Positions 45,645-54,393 of a stretch of DNA of 64,000 nucleotides are shown piece after piece. The notes under the pieces were generated by a model. That model had not been told where the DNA came from, made no database searches, and worked only from the letters and a program-made list of their open reading frames with translations. Each line of letters starts with the position of its first letter. Position 1 is the first letter of the stretch. The position numbers and the translations under genes are program-made. Source of the DNA: Chromatiales bacterium (ex Bugula neritina AB1) (GTDB taxonomy: Bacteria > Pseudomonadota > Gammaproteobacteria > Granulosicoccales > Granulosicoccaceae); assembly GCA_001730015.1 (NCBI GenBank), contig MDLA01000142.1, forward strand, positions 1 through 64,000. Reading direction: 5' to 3'.

Positions 45645-46577
45645 GTGAAACAACGATTCCGTCGATGTAGCTTGTGTCTAGCCTCGATCGTTTTGTCGTG
45701 GCTATTTACGGATGTAGTATTTGCAAAAGATCTGCAGCTTGAGTTCCAGGAAATCAGTGCCGGAATTTACGTGCATTTCGGCAGGCAGGAAACCATGACT
45801 GTAGAAAACTATGGTGATATCGCTAACATAGGGTTTATTGTCGGGGAGAAATCTATAGCAGTCATTGACCCGGGTGGCAGCCCGGCTATCGGCACCCTGA
45901 TGCGAAAAAACATCGAATCAATCAGTCCGTTACCGATATCTCACGTGATACTAACGCACTTTCATCCGGACCATGTGTTTGGCGGATCTGCCTTTACAGA
46001 TGTACCGGTCGTTGTAGCGCACCGGAATTACACTCGAGCATCAACACAGCGGGCGCAGTTTTACCGTGAAGCATTTAGCGAACTATTTATCAGGTCCGGG
46101 CAAATCACCACCCTGATTCCCACAGATGATCAATTTGACACAATGCGAATTGAGCTTGGCGGGCGGACGATCGAGGTGCGACAGCACGAGACAGGACACA
46201 CTGATAACGACCTCAGTGTCTGGGATGTCGGCACAGCTACGCTCTGGGCGTCGGATCTGCTATTTGTTGAACGGCTGCCGTCTCTCGATGGCAGCGTGGC
46301 GGGTTGGATAGCCAGTATGAATAAATTAGCGGGTTTGTCAGCAAAGACAGTGATACCTGGGCACGGTGTACACGGTAGCTGGGATCAACTAGCCGCGCCC
46401 CAATTTCGTTATTTAAACAAGCTGCTTGCGCAGACACGGGCCGCAGTGGCTGATAACCGAAGATTATCTGATGCAGTAAATACAGTCGCTGCTGATGAGT
46501 CTGAACACTGGCTGTTATTTGAGAGCAGGCATCCGGGTAACGTCACCAAGGCATTTACAGAACTGGAATGGGAGTAA
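45645..46577 (+). CDS. SoxH-like zinc metallohydrolase, quinoprotein relay type
   Basis: 310 residues: signal LCLASIVLSWLFTDVVFAKD and a metallo-beta-lactamase fold with HFHPDHVFGG (near 105-114; metal-binding HxHxDH), TGHTDNDLSVWD and VIPGHGVHGSW. This is the pattern of the quinoprotein relay zinc metallohydrolases (TIGR04558/04559-like), related to SoxH. A thioester- or glutathione-like hydrolase step in alcohol oxidation is plausible but unproven. It is transcribed toward xoxF, 494 bp away. Confidence 0.85.
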   Translation: MKQRFRRCSLCLASIVLSWLFTDVVFAKDLQLEFQEISAGIYVHFGRQETMTVENYGDIANIGFIVGEKSIAVIDPGGSPAIGTLMRKNIESISPLPISHVILTHFHPDHVFGGSAFTDVPVVVAHRNYTRASTQRAQFYREAFSELFIRSGQITTLIPTDDQFDTMRIELGGRTIEVRQHETGHTDNDLSVWDVGTATLWASDLLFVERLPSLDGSVAGWIASMNKLAGLSAKTVIPGHGVHGSWDQLAAPQFRYLNKLLAQTRAAVADNRRLSDAVNTVAADESEHWLLFESRHPGNVTKAFTELEWE

Positions 46578-47071
46578 TTTATATCTGTTTGAGGTCAATT
46601 TGCAGGTTGTTACATAACTTAACGGTATGCTATTGTCGGTTAGCGGGTTTGTAGCCAGTAGCGATTGCATTTGCAAATCGCGGCAAATGCATTTTTGCAA
46701 ACGGCGCAAAGGGGGAAATTTCGGTCAGATTCAATAAGGTAAGCATCAATTTTCTGAGCTATCGGCCAACCGCTGATAGTTATTTTAAAGCGACTACGCA
46801 GCCTTACTCTGGGCGCACTGCGTGAGCTTCCTTGTCGGTGGACCCTATATCCTTAAAATGTCATTCCATAGTTCTACATTTATTCGTGTTCTAATCAAAT
46901 TCAAAACCTGCGTTGTTACACCCTGCATTGCCACTCCGAATTCCTGGCTGCCCGGCAGTCTGCTTTAATCGGAAATTGGAATTAAATCGGGTTGGAACAA
47001 CGTGTTACAGAATGGTTGAACAGATGGTGTACATTGGCTCTGACACAAGACAATTGAACGGAGATTAATAA
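46578..47071. other. Intergenic region upstream of xoxF
   Basis: 494 bp with no gene. It holds the inverted repeat at 46667-46690, and a good ribosome binding site (CGGAG, about 47057) ahead of the xoxF start. The promoter was not pinpointed. Confidence 0.5.
46667..46690. promoter_or_regulatory. Inverted repeat upstream of xoxF
   Basis: GCATTTGC (46667-46674) and GCAAATGC (46683-46690) flank an 8-nt spacer; ATTTGCAAAT and AAATGCATTT within and beside it are themselves palindromes. A short run of T (ATTTTT) follows. It may be an operator for xoxF or a weak terminator of the metallohydrolase gene (90 bp downstream of its stop). Confidence 0.45.
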
Positions 47072-48880
47072 ATGAGACTTCGCAATACCTCGGGCTATGT
47101 TGCAGCCGTACTAGCGGCATCAACACTGGTCTGGTCGGGCGTACAGGCAAACGATGAGGTCACCGAACTGGCCGCCAATCCAGCCAACTGGGTGATGCCG
47201 ACAGGCGATTATGCAAATACTCGCTACAGTAAACTCAGTGAGATAAACTCAGATAATGTAGGCGATTTGAATGTCGCCTGGACCTTTTCCACCGGTGTTT
47301 TACGCGGTCATGAGGGGGGGCCGCTGATTATCGGCGATACCATGTATTTACATACACCTTTCCCAAATCGCGTCTACTCGATGGATCTCAATGAGGAAGG
47401 CCGAATTCTCTGGATGTATGAGCCTAAGCAGGATCCATCAGTCATTCCTGTTATGTGCTGTGACACAGTAAACCGTGGCCTTTCGTATGCAGATGGAAAG
47501 ATATTTCTGTATCAGGCTGACGCAACACTGGTAGCACTTGATGAGTCGAACGGCGAAGTTGTCTGGTCTACGTCAAACGGTGATGCGGGTAAAGGCGAAA
47601 CCGGTACCTCCGCGCCAATGGTATTCAAAGACAAAGTCATTGTCGGTATCTCCGGTGGTGAATTTGGTGTTCAGGGCCACCTGACCGCGTACAACATCGC
47701 TGATGGTTCAATGGCATGGCGTGGTTATTCCACCGGTCCTGATGATCAGACACTCATGGATCCGGAAGCGACCACCCATCTCGGTCAGCCTGTTGGAAAA
47801 GATTCAGGTACAGCTACCTGGGAAGGCGATCAGTGGAAAATTGGCGGCGGTACTACCTGGGGCTGGTACTCGTATGATCCCGAGCTAAACCTTGTTTACT
47901 ATGGTACGGGTAACCCCAGTACCTGGAACCCGGTTCAGCGTCCAGGTGATAATCGCTGGTCAATGACTATTTTCGCTCGTGATGTGGATACCGGGATGGC
48001 CAAATGGGTTTACCAGATGACCCCACACGATGAGTGGGATTATGATGGTATAAATGAAATGATTCTGGTAGACCAGGAAATTGATGGGGCCATGCGCAAG
48101 ACTCTGGTTCACTTTGACCGCAATGGTTTCGGTTACACGCTGGATCGAGAAAGTGGTGAGCTGTTAGTTGCCGAAAAGTTTGATCCCGCAGTTAACTGGG
48201 CGACTCACGTTGATATGAAAACCGGTCGGCCACAGGTGGTTGCAGAGTACAGTACGCACCAGAATGGTGAAGACGTAAACTCAACTAACATTTGCCCTGC
48301 GGCACTGGGCTCTAAAGATCAGCAGCCAGCAGCTTATTCTCCTGACACGAAGCTGTTCTATGTCCCAACTAATCACGTGTGCATGGACTACGAGCCCTTT
48401 GAAGTAGAGTACACATCAGGGCAGCCCTATGTTGGTGCAACATTGTCTATGTTCCCGGCTGGAAGAGTCACTGAAGATGGTACAGATAATCTGGGTAACT
48501 TCATTGCGTGGGATGCGACCAAAGGTGAAATCAAATGGTCAAACTCTGAAGCATTTTCTGTTTGGAGCGGAGCGCTCGCGACAGCAGGAAATGTAGTGTT
48601 CTATGGTACACTCGAAGGTTATCTTAAAGCCGTCAACGCTGAAACCGGTGAAGAGCTGTATCGCTTTAAGACACCATCAGGCATCATCGGCAACGTAACT
48701 ACCTGGGAGCATGGTGGTAAGCAATACGTTGGCGTACTTTCCGGTCTTGGTGGCTGGGCAGGTATTGGTTTTGCTGCCGGTCTCACCAATGATACAGATG
48801 GTCTGGGTGCGGTTGGTGCTTACAAGTCCTTGTCAAGCTATACCTCACTGGGTGGGGTACTGACAGTATTCTCACTTTGA
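47072..48880 (+). CDS. xoxF: PQQ-dependent methanol/alcohol dehydrogenase, lanthanide-type (XoxF-like)
   Basis: 602 residues with a signal peptide ([16 protein letters not shown]). It has the vicinal disulfide Cys129-Cys130 (VMCCDTV), metal ligands Glu197 (GGEFGV) and Asn281 (GNPSTWNP), and the catalytic motif [12 protein letters not shown] with Asp323 plus Asp325. The second Asp, two residues after the catalytic Asp, is the mark of lanthanide-dependent XoxF enzymes; calcium-type MxaF has Ala there. It oxidises methanol (possibly other primary alcohols) in the periplasm. The family identity is clear; the metal preference is inferred from the sequence. Confidence 0.95.
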   Translation: MRLRNTSGYVAAVLAASTLVWSGVQANDEVTELAANPANWVMPTGDYANTRYSKLSEINSDNVGDLNVAWTFSTGVLRGHEGGPLIIGDTMYLHTPFPNRVYSMDLNEEGRILWMYEPKQDPSVIPVMCCDTVNRGLSYADGKIFLYQADATLVALDESNGEVVWSTSNGDAGKGETGTSAPMVFKDKVIVGISGGEFGVQGHLTAYNIADGSMAWRGYSTGPDDQTLMDPEATTHLGQPVGKDSGTATWEGDQWKIGGGTTWGWYSYDPELNLVYYGTGNPSTWNPVQRPGDNRWSMTIFARDVDTGMAKWVYQMTPHDEWDYDGINEMILVDQEIDGAMRKTLVHFDRNGFGYTLDRESGELLVAEKFDPAVNWATHVDMKTGRPQVVAEYSTHQNGEDVNSTNICPAALGSKDQQPAAYSPDTKLFYVPTNHVCMDYEPFEVEYTSGQPYVGATLSMFPAGRVTEDGTDNLGNFIAWDATKGEIKWSNSEAFSVWSGALATAGNVVFYGTLEGYLKAVNAETGEELYRFKTPSGIIGNVTTWEHGGKQYVGVLSGLGGWAGIGFAAGLTNDTDGLGAVGAYKSLSSYTSLGGVLTVFSL

Positions 48881-48924
48881 TTTGTGAGTTACCTGAGTAC
48901 ATTTAAGTAAAAAGAAGTTAAAGT

Positions 48925-48948
48925 AACCGGGCGGGAATCCGCCCGGTT
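48925..48948 (+). terminator. Strong hairpin between xoxF and the cytochrome gene
   Basis: A perfect 10-bp stem, AACCGGGCGG (48925-48934) with CCGCCCGGTT (48939-48948), around loop GAAT. No T run follows, so it is more likely a partial attenuator or mRNA-stabilising hairpin protecting xoxF mRNA than a full terminator. Confidence 0.65.
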
Positions 48949-49016
48949 CACTTGTTCCGCTGCGGTTCAGTAGTAAAATAATAACCTATAGTTATAAAAT
49001 AAGAGAATTTGCCTAG

Positions 49017-49457
49017 ATGACCAAAGCCCGATTTATACCCTCAGTTCTGGTTGCCATGGTGTTCGGCGCAAGCCTTGCAGGTGCGTCGAATGTGGCAGCG
49101 TCAGATGCACCGAAATATGTCGTTGAAGGTGGCAAGGTAGATAAAGCCACATTTAATGGTTATCGCCGCTTTCACGGTACTTGCCATGCCTGTCACGGGC
49201 AGGATGCAATGGGCGGTAGTTTTGCGCCATCGCTTGTAGAGTCCCTGAAAACACTGGACTACGATACTTTTACCAAAACAGTTCTGGAAGGACGGCAGGC
49301 TCAAGGCTCTGGTGGTTCGGTTAGTGCCATGCCAGCGTTCTCTAATGACCCCAACGTCACCAAGCATCTCGATGATATTTACCGTTATCTACTGGCTCGA
49401 GCAGACGGTGAGCTTGGGACCGGACGCCCGAAAAAATTGCCGAAACCGAAAAAGTAA
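49017..49457 (+). CDS. xoxG: Periplasmic cytochrome c, XoxG-like
   Basis: 146 residues: signal VLVAMVFGASLAGASNVAAS, one heme site CHACH (56-60) in GTCHACHGQDAMGGSFAPS and Met ligand around 105 (SAMPAFS). It is a class I cytochrome suited to take electrons from the dehydrogenase. Its position 137 bp after xoxF behind a strong hairpin is the usual xoxFG arrangement. The C-terminal RPKKLPKPKK is basic and may aid docking. Confidence 0.85.
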   Translation: MTKARFIPSVLVAMVFGASLAGASNVAASDAPKYVVEGGKVDKATFNGYRRFHGTCHACHGQDAMGGSFAPSLVESLKTLDYDTFTKTVLEGRQAQGSGGSVSAMPAFSNDPNVTKHLDDIYRYLLARADGELGTGRPKKLPKPKK

Positions 49458-49504
49458 TAGTTGGCAATAAAGATCGGGAACCTGACAGAAAATACGTCAA
49501 ACAG

Positions 49505-50341
49505 ATGATAATAAACACAACGGCAATTAAGTGCGGCATTGTTGCAAGTTGTGTGTTTGCTTCCGGCGTCCTCTATGCGGCCGGGTTTAGCGGTCGACAG
49601 GCGCTGACAACGTCAGTGCTTAAGGTGTGTGCTGACCCCGGCAACCTGCCATTCTCGAACGATAAACTCGAGGGATTTGAAAATCGCATAGTCAGTTTGC
49701 TTGCTGAGCGTATGCAGCTGGAAGTTCGCTATACCTGGTTTCCGCAAACGGTAGGGTTTGTCCGGAACACACTTCGCCTGCGAGAGTGTGATCTGATATC
49801 CGGTATAACTACGACCAGCGAACGGGTACAGAATACCAACCCCTATTACCGCTCCGTCTACACCATGGTGTATCGCAAAGACTCCGGAATTACCGCGAGC
49901 AGCATGGATGACCCGGCGTTGAAAACCCTGAAGCTGGGGGTAGTCGCAGGTACTCCGCCGGCAACAGTCATAGCCCGGCTGGGGTTGCTAGGCCATGTTA
50001 AACCTTATCATCTGGTTGCCGACACTCGGCGCTACAGCCCGGCCCGTCAGGCCATTGCTGATGTCGGATCCGGGGTCACTGATGTCGCGTTCATCTGGGG
50101 GCCTATCGCAGCGCATTTTGCCGGGCTGTCAGAAGAGGAACTGACGCTGGTACCGCTAGTTAATGAAGATAAATCGGTGCGTCTGGATTTCCGCGTTTCG
50201 ATGGCAGTACGCTACAACGAAACAGACTGGAAGCATCAGGTTAACGCTGTGCTGAAAGAGCTTCAACCACAGATAAATTCTATTCTGCATGAGTTCAGTG
50301 TACCGTTGCTTTCAGATCGCGGGCAACTGATTTCGAAATAG
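49505..50341 (+). CDS. xoxJ: XoxJ/MxaJ-like periplasmic binding protein
   Basis: 278 residues: signal GIVASCVFASGVLYAAG, then solute-binding fold with LKVCADPGNLPFSNDKLEGF, YTWFPQTVGFVRNTL, LKLGVVAGTPPATV and DVAFIWGPIAAHF. This matches the quinoprotein dehydrogenase-associated ABC-binding protein group (TIGR03871-like, XoxJ/MxaJ). XoxJ is thought to help assemble or activate XoxF. It is 47 bp after the cytochrome gene and 1 bp before the next gene. Confidence 0.85.
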   Translation: MIINTTAIKCGIVASCVFASGVLYAAGFSGRQALTTSVLKVCADPGNLPFSNDKLEGFENRIVSLLAERMQLEVRYTWFPQTVGFVRNTLRLRECDLISGITTTSERVQNTNPYYRSVYTMVYRKDSGITASSMDDPALKTLKLGVVAGTPPATVIARLGLLGHVKPYHLVADTRRYSPARQAIADVGSGVTDVAFIWGPIAAHFAGLSEEELTLVPLVNEDKSVRLDFRVSMAVRYNETDWKHQVNAVLKELQPQINSILHEFSVPLLSDRGQLISK

Positions 50342-50342
50342 C

Positions 50343-50954
50343 ATGGGCACGTCGGGTCTCTCCAATCAATCACTGCGGCTCAAGTACCGGTTGAATATTC
50401 TTCTTGTACTTGTTTTTCTAGTCATCTCCTCACGGGTGCATACGGAAGTGTTGCAGCCGGAGGGTTACCGTATGGAACACTACGACGATCTGGTACCGCT
50501 GGGGCTTGATGGTGCAAAAACTATTACCGCAGCTGAGCTGAAGGAGCTCCAGCAAATCAGTGATGTTGTGGTGGTCGATGTTATTCCAGAGCATCGAAGG
50601 CCCGACTTTCTCCCGGAGAATCAGATCTGGATTCCCGTTGCTCATAAAGGTGTGCCGGGCGCTATATGGTTACCGGATACCGGGTTTGGCGTATTATCTG
50701 AAATAACTGAAACCTATTTCAAAAATCATCTGAAGCGGGCAACCAACGGTGACAAAACCCGAGCTCTTGTATTTTATTGCCGGTCAGATTGCTGGATGTC
50801 CTGGAACGCAGCTAAACGTGCGTTAACTTATGGCTATTCGGATGTATACTGGTTTTTTGATGGAATCGATGACTGGTTTTTTGAAGGTTTCGACTTCGCT
50901 GTACTAACGCCTGCCGAAGGACAGAGGCAGGCCGGAGACAAAGCCGATCAATGA
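50343..50954 (+). CDS. PQQ-linked CxxxCW-motif protein (rhodanese-like)
   Basis: 203 residues: hydrophobic signal (LNILLVLVFLVISSRVHTEVL), then a rhodanese-like fold with VVVDVIPEHRRPDFLPEN and the motif FYCRSDCWMSWNAAKRA. The Cys-3-Cys-Trp and WMSWNAAKRA are the signature of the PQQ-dependent catabolism CXXCW family (TIGR03865-like). Probable periplasmic protein of unknown redox or sulfur-transfer role. It follows xoxJ immediately and is probably coupled to it. Confidence 0.85.
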   Translation: MGTSGLSNQSLRLKYRLNILLVLVFLVISSRVHTEVLQPEGYRMEHYDDLVPLGLDGAKTITAAELKELQQISDVVVVDVIPEHRRPDFLPENQIWIPVAHKGVPGAIWLPDTGFGVLSEITETYFKNHLKRATNGDKTRALVFYCRSDCWMSWNAAKRALTYGYSDVYWFFDGIDDWFFEGFDFAVLTPAEGQRQAGDKADQ

Positions 50955-51001
50955 TGTCGTATTCTGATAATCCATTTTTATTCGCACATAGAGAACTACC
51001 G

Positions 51002-51448
51002 ATGAAACAACTACCGGCCAAGAGACGATCGATCACTGTTAAGCTAGTGATTTTTTGCGCCCTGATGACAGGGTGGGTGAATTTGCATGCTGCTGCCGGA
51101 CTCTTAACCGGGGGAGCCAAAGCCCTGGCGCCGCTTAAATTATCGGTGATGGAGCCACTGGCCTCAAAACCCTATGATCTTGAGTCCGGAAAATATTATA
51201 AAATCGATATCATTTGCGACGGCTCAAGTGAGCTGGCTCTATCCGGTGCAGAGTTTTTTAGAAATATCTGGGTGGATGAGATTATTATCAATGATATAGA
51301 AATCCGACCGCTGGGTATGCATAGCCTTGAATTTGACGACGAAGGAACGGCGACTATCAAATTTATCGCAATACGCCCGGGTACATTCAGCCTGCGCATT
51401 CCGGGATCCTCCGGTGAGTCACAGCAGGCAATTTTTAATATCCGCTAG
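51002..51448 (+). CDS. Small secreted protein of unknown function
   Basis: 148 residues from ATG 51002 (MKQLPAKRRSITVKLVIFCALM), giving a normal signal; an ATG at 50951 overlapping the previous stop would add 17 residues. The mature part has LKLSVMEPLASKPYDLESGK, YYKIDIICDGSSELALSGAE, FFRNIWVDEIIINDIEIRP and ATIKFIAIRPGTFSLRIPGS, strand-rich like a cupredoxin-like or Ig-like fold. Not recognised. Gaps of 47 and 6 bp place it in the xox operon. Confidence 0.6.
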   Translation: MKQLPAKRRSITVKLVIFCALMTGWVNLHAAAGLLTGGAKALAPLKLSVMEPLASKPYDLESGKYYKIDIICDGSSELALSGAEFFRNIWVDEIIINDIEIRPLGMHSLEFDDEGTATIKFIAIRPGTFSLRIPGSSGESQQAIFNIR

Positions 51449-51454
51449 TTTGCC

Positions 51455-52669
51455 GTGACTGGAATAAAAACAATCAGGAGGTCAGGTTTTCTTTCCCGGG
51501 CATGCACTTTCGTATTGCTGTTGCTTACAGGAACAGCAATTGCAGCAGATGCACTTGAAATAGAAATAACCTACCTCGGGCGGGCCGGGGAGCCAATTAT
51601 TCCGCTGTCTCTACTGGATATGCCGGTTGAAGACAATGGCATTCCCGGAAGTGTGCTGGGCTTGAAAGACAGCCAGACAACCGGCAATTTTTTAAATCAT
51701 ATTTATAAGCTCGATCATGTCATCCTTGAACCGGAAGAAAACCTTGCAGAGCGTTTTAAAAAGCTGACAAACAACGGCGCAAAGCTTTTCATCGCTGATC
51801 TGGGGGCCGCTGATCTGCAGAGTTTGAAAAATCTAAGTGCTGATGCGCTTATACTGAACGTCCAGTCTATGGACGATTCACTTCGAAATCAGAATTGTGA
51901 TGCCCGGGTGTTGCATCTTCCACCGAGCCGGGCAATGGTCGCTGATGCGCTGGCGCAGTATCTGGCGTGGAAGCGCTGGAGAGAAGTAGTGCTGGTTACC
52001 GGCCGGCATGCACAAGACAAGCTATACGCAAATTCTTTGCATCGGGCTATAGAGCGCTATGGGTTGAAGCTGGTTCAGGAAAAAAACTGGACAGCAGAAC
52101 CGGGTGCCCGCCGTACCGATTCCGGTCATCACACGCTTCAGCAGGAGGTGCCGGTTTTCACTCGCTTCAAAGAACACGATGTCGTATTGGTTGCTGATGA
52201 GCGCGATGAATTCGGCGAGTACCTGACCTACCGTTCTACCTCACCCAGACCGGTCGCCGGCACTCAGGGCTTAATACCCACTGCCTGGCATCGAACCCAG
52301 GAACAGTGGGGGGCAACACAAATACAGCGTCGCTTTACCAAACTGGCTGGACGCACCATGACTGAACGTGACTATGCAGCGTGGCTGGCTATGCGTGCAT
52401 TCAGTGATGCGGTAACGAATACATCCAGCGCAGACCCCTCAGTCGTCAGAGAATTTCTTCTTTCCGACAAACTAAAGCTTGCCGGATTCAAAGGTGCACC
52501 ACTCAGCTTCAGGCAGTGGAACGGACAGCTTCGACAACCGGTTTTACTGGCCGGGCCTAGAATGCTGGTGTCTGTATCGCCTCAGAAGGGCTTTTTACAC
52601 GAAGTATCGGAGCTTGATACCCTCGGGTACGACAAGCCGGAGTCCGCTTGCACAGACTTTCAGGAATGA
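51455..52669 (+). CDS. ABC-type periplasmic binding protein, PQQ-alcohol dehydrogenase type
   Basis: 404 residues: signal TFVLLLLTGTAIAADALEIE, then a branched-chain amino-acid-binding-like fold with LEIEITYLGRAGEPIIPL, SDALILNVQSMDD-like and WHRTQEQWGATQIQRRFTKL plus TMTERDYAAWLAMRAFSDAV, as in the TIGR03863-type proteins of PQQ-dehydrogenase loci. Starts at GTG 51455, 6 bp after the previous stop. Transport is unlikely here because no ABC permease or ATPase is encoded nearby. Confidence 0.8.
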   Translation: MTGIKTIRRSGFLSRACTFVLLLLTGTAIAADALEIEITYLGRAGEPIIPLSLLDMPVEDNGIPGSVLGLKDSQTTGNFLNHIYKLDHVILEPEENLAERFKKLTNNGAKLFIADLGAADLQSLKNLSADALILNVQSMDDSLRNQNCDARVLHLPPSRAMVADALAQYLAWKRWREVVLVTGRHAQDKLYANSLHRAIERYGLKLVQEKNWTAEPGARRTDSGHHTLQQEVPVFTRFKEHDVVLVADERDEFGEYLTYRSTSPRPVAGTQGLIPTAWHRTQEQWGATQIQRRFTKLAGRTMTERDYAAWLAMRAFSDAVTNTSSADPSVVREFLLSDKLKLAGFKGAPLSFRQWNGQLRQPVLLAGPRMLVSVSPQKGFLHEVSELDTLGYDKPESACTDFQE

Positions 52670-53691
52670 GCCACATGTACAAAGATAACTTGCAACAGAA
52701 CAAATCCATAGCCGGTGGCCGGTTGTCGAAATACACTTTGACAGGAATTGCCGTACTGTTGTGTTGTATCAGCCAGGTATCACATGGGTATAGCTTGTAT
52801 GTATCAAATGAAAAAGACAACACCATATCAGTAATCGATGGTAATTCGCTCGATGTAATAGATACCATTAGCGTAGGTCAGAGGCCCCGTGGAATCGTAT
52901 TGAGTGCCGATAACAATTTTCTTTATATGTGCACCAGTGATGACGACCACATAGAAGTGCTCGATCTGCAAACAAGAAAAGTAGTGCATACCTTGCCATC
53001 AGGACCGGATCCCGAATTAATGGCGCTGGACGCGGCAGGGCGGCTGTATATAGCCAATGAAGACGACAACATGGTAACTGTGGTCGATGTTGAAAATCGG
53101 CGCAAGCTGGAAGAGATCCCGGTGGGAATCGAGCCAGAGGGAATTGGTTTGAGCCCGGATGGTAAATGGCTTGCCAGCACATCTGAAACCACAAACATGA
53201 CTCATTTCATCAATACCGAAACGCTGAAGATCGAAGCCAATGTACTGGTCGATTCGCGTCCGAGAGTCGCACAGTTTACCGCAGACGGGAAAGAGGTATG
53301 GGTATCTTCAGAGATTGGCGGTACGGTCTCAATCATCGATACCGACACACATACGATAAAGCATAAAATCGAGTTTGATATACGCGGATTGCGAAAAGAG
53401 TCCATCCAGCCGGTTGGTGTAAAAATCGCTACCGATGGCACCGACAAAGTCTACGTGGCCCTGGGTCCGTCGGCCAGAGTAGCGGTGATCAATGCCAGGA
53501 CTTACGAGGTCGAGAAATATCTGTTAGTCGGTCCGCGGGTCTGGAATCTTGAATTTTCCCCTGACCAGACACGGTTGTATACAACAAACGGCGTCAGCGG
53601 AGATGTATCGGTGATTGATCTTAAAAAACAGCGGGTAATTAAATCAGTCAAGGTAGGGAGGTTGCCGTGGGGTATCGTCGCCCGACCCTGA
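52666..53691 (+). CDS. PQQ-dehydrogenase-associated secreted beta-propeller protein
   Basis: About 341 residues from ATG 52666, overlapping the previous stop (ATGA); an ATG at 52675 and a TTG at 52648 are alternatives. Signal/anchor LTGIAVLLCCISQVSHGYS, then YVTN-type blades: NTISVIDGNSLDVIDTISVG, SDDDHIEVLDLQTRKVV, NMVTVVDVENRRKLEEIPVG and SGDVSVIDLKKQRVIKSVKV. The family (TIGR03866-like) travels with PQQ alcohol dehydrogenase genes. The second propeller in the window (38705-39688) is only distantly similar. Confidence 0.85.
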   Translation: MSHMYKDNLQQNKSIAGGRLSKYTLTGIAVLLCCISQVSHGYSLYVSNEKDNTISVIDGNSLDVIDTISVGQRPRGIVLSADNNFLYMCTSDDDHIEVLDLQTRKVVHTLPSGPDPELMALDAAGRLYIANEDDNMVTVVDVENRRKLEEIPVGIEPEGIGLSPDGKWLASTSETTNMTHFINTETLKIEANVLVDSRPRVAQFTADGKEVWVSSEIGGTVSIIDTDTHTIKHKIEFDIRGLRKESIQPVGVKIATDGTDKVYVALGPSARVAVINARTYEVEKYLLVGPRVWNLEFSPDQTRLYTTNGVSGDVSVIDLKKQRVIKSVKVGRLPWGIVARP

Positions 53692-53781
53692 GAACATTGA
53701 ATTATACAGCTATGCTTGACGCAACCCCGTTTGATGTGGCTTATTAAATGTTTCAGCCGGAATAAATCAGGAATGGGCGCT

Positions 53782-54393
53782 ATGCGACAACTATCTATTG
53801 TTCTGCTGCTGTTCTTCAGCTCTCAGGCTGCCGCTCAGGCAACCGACCCGGAATGGCCTTGTATACAAGTATTGGTGCCTGAGATTGTGACCGCTGTAAT
53901 GTGGCCAGAGATAATTCCTGATGAACAGCTGGAGCTATGGAAGAGCGACCCTGAGCTTTCAGATTTAGTTGAGGAGCTGGCCAGTGTTGACGAGTTTACC
54001 GAAGAAGAGCAGCGGCGTATCGAGCAGTTTGCTGAGTCAATTCCCGAGTCGGCCCGGCTGGCGACACTCAATACTGTTGCCCAGGGTATTGTCACCACAG
54101 CTAATAAACGGCGGGATAAATATATTCGTGGGATCAAGCGGTATACACGCCAGCAGATAGCGATTGCAAATCAGATAGAAGCAACACTGAATGATCTTGC
54201 AGTACTGGATAACAACAATGCGCAGACAGACAAAAGCGAGACCGAACGTGCACAAATTGAAGAAACGCTGAACTGGCACCAGCGAGTGTATGATCAGCGG
54301 GAACATGCGATCACAGCCTTGTGTGACGTACCGGTTGAGCTAGAAATAAATTTAAGTTCAGTGGTGCGCGAACTTGCTCAATACCTTCCATAG
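53782..54393 (+). CDS. Secreted helical protein of unknown function
   Basis: About 203 residues from ATG 53782, which has AGGA at good spacing; earlier starts (53773 or TTG 53716) extend it by 3-22 residues. Signal QLSIVLLLFFSSQAAAQA, then acidic, helical sequence: PCIQVLVPEIVTAVMWPEII, LSDLVEELASVDEFTEEEQR, RQQIAIANQIEATLNDLAVL. Two Cys (PCIQ, ALCDVP) could pair. Not recognised. It follows the propeller by 90 bp and overlaps the hydrolase start by 20 bp, so it belongs to the xox operon. Confidence 0.65.
   Translation: MRQLSIVLLLFFSSQAAAQATDPEWPCIQVLVPEIVTAVMWPEIIPDEQLELWKSDPELSDLVEELASVDEFTEEEQRRIEQFAESIPESARLATLNTVAQGIVTTANKRRDKYIRGIKRYTRQQIAIANQIEATLNDLAVLDNNNAQTDKSETERAQIEETLNWHQRVYDQREHAITALCDVPVELEINLSSVVRELAQYLP

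Noticed and set aside
47072-48880. Assignment of the dehydrogenase as MxaF or a calcium-type ExaA
   Set aside because: The DYD pair in the catalytic motif fits lanthanide enzymes and no mxaI small-subunit gene is nearby.
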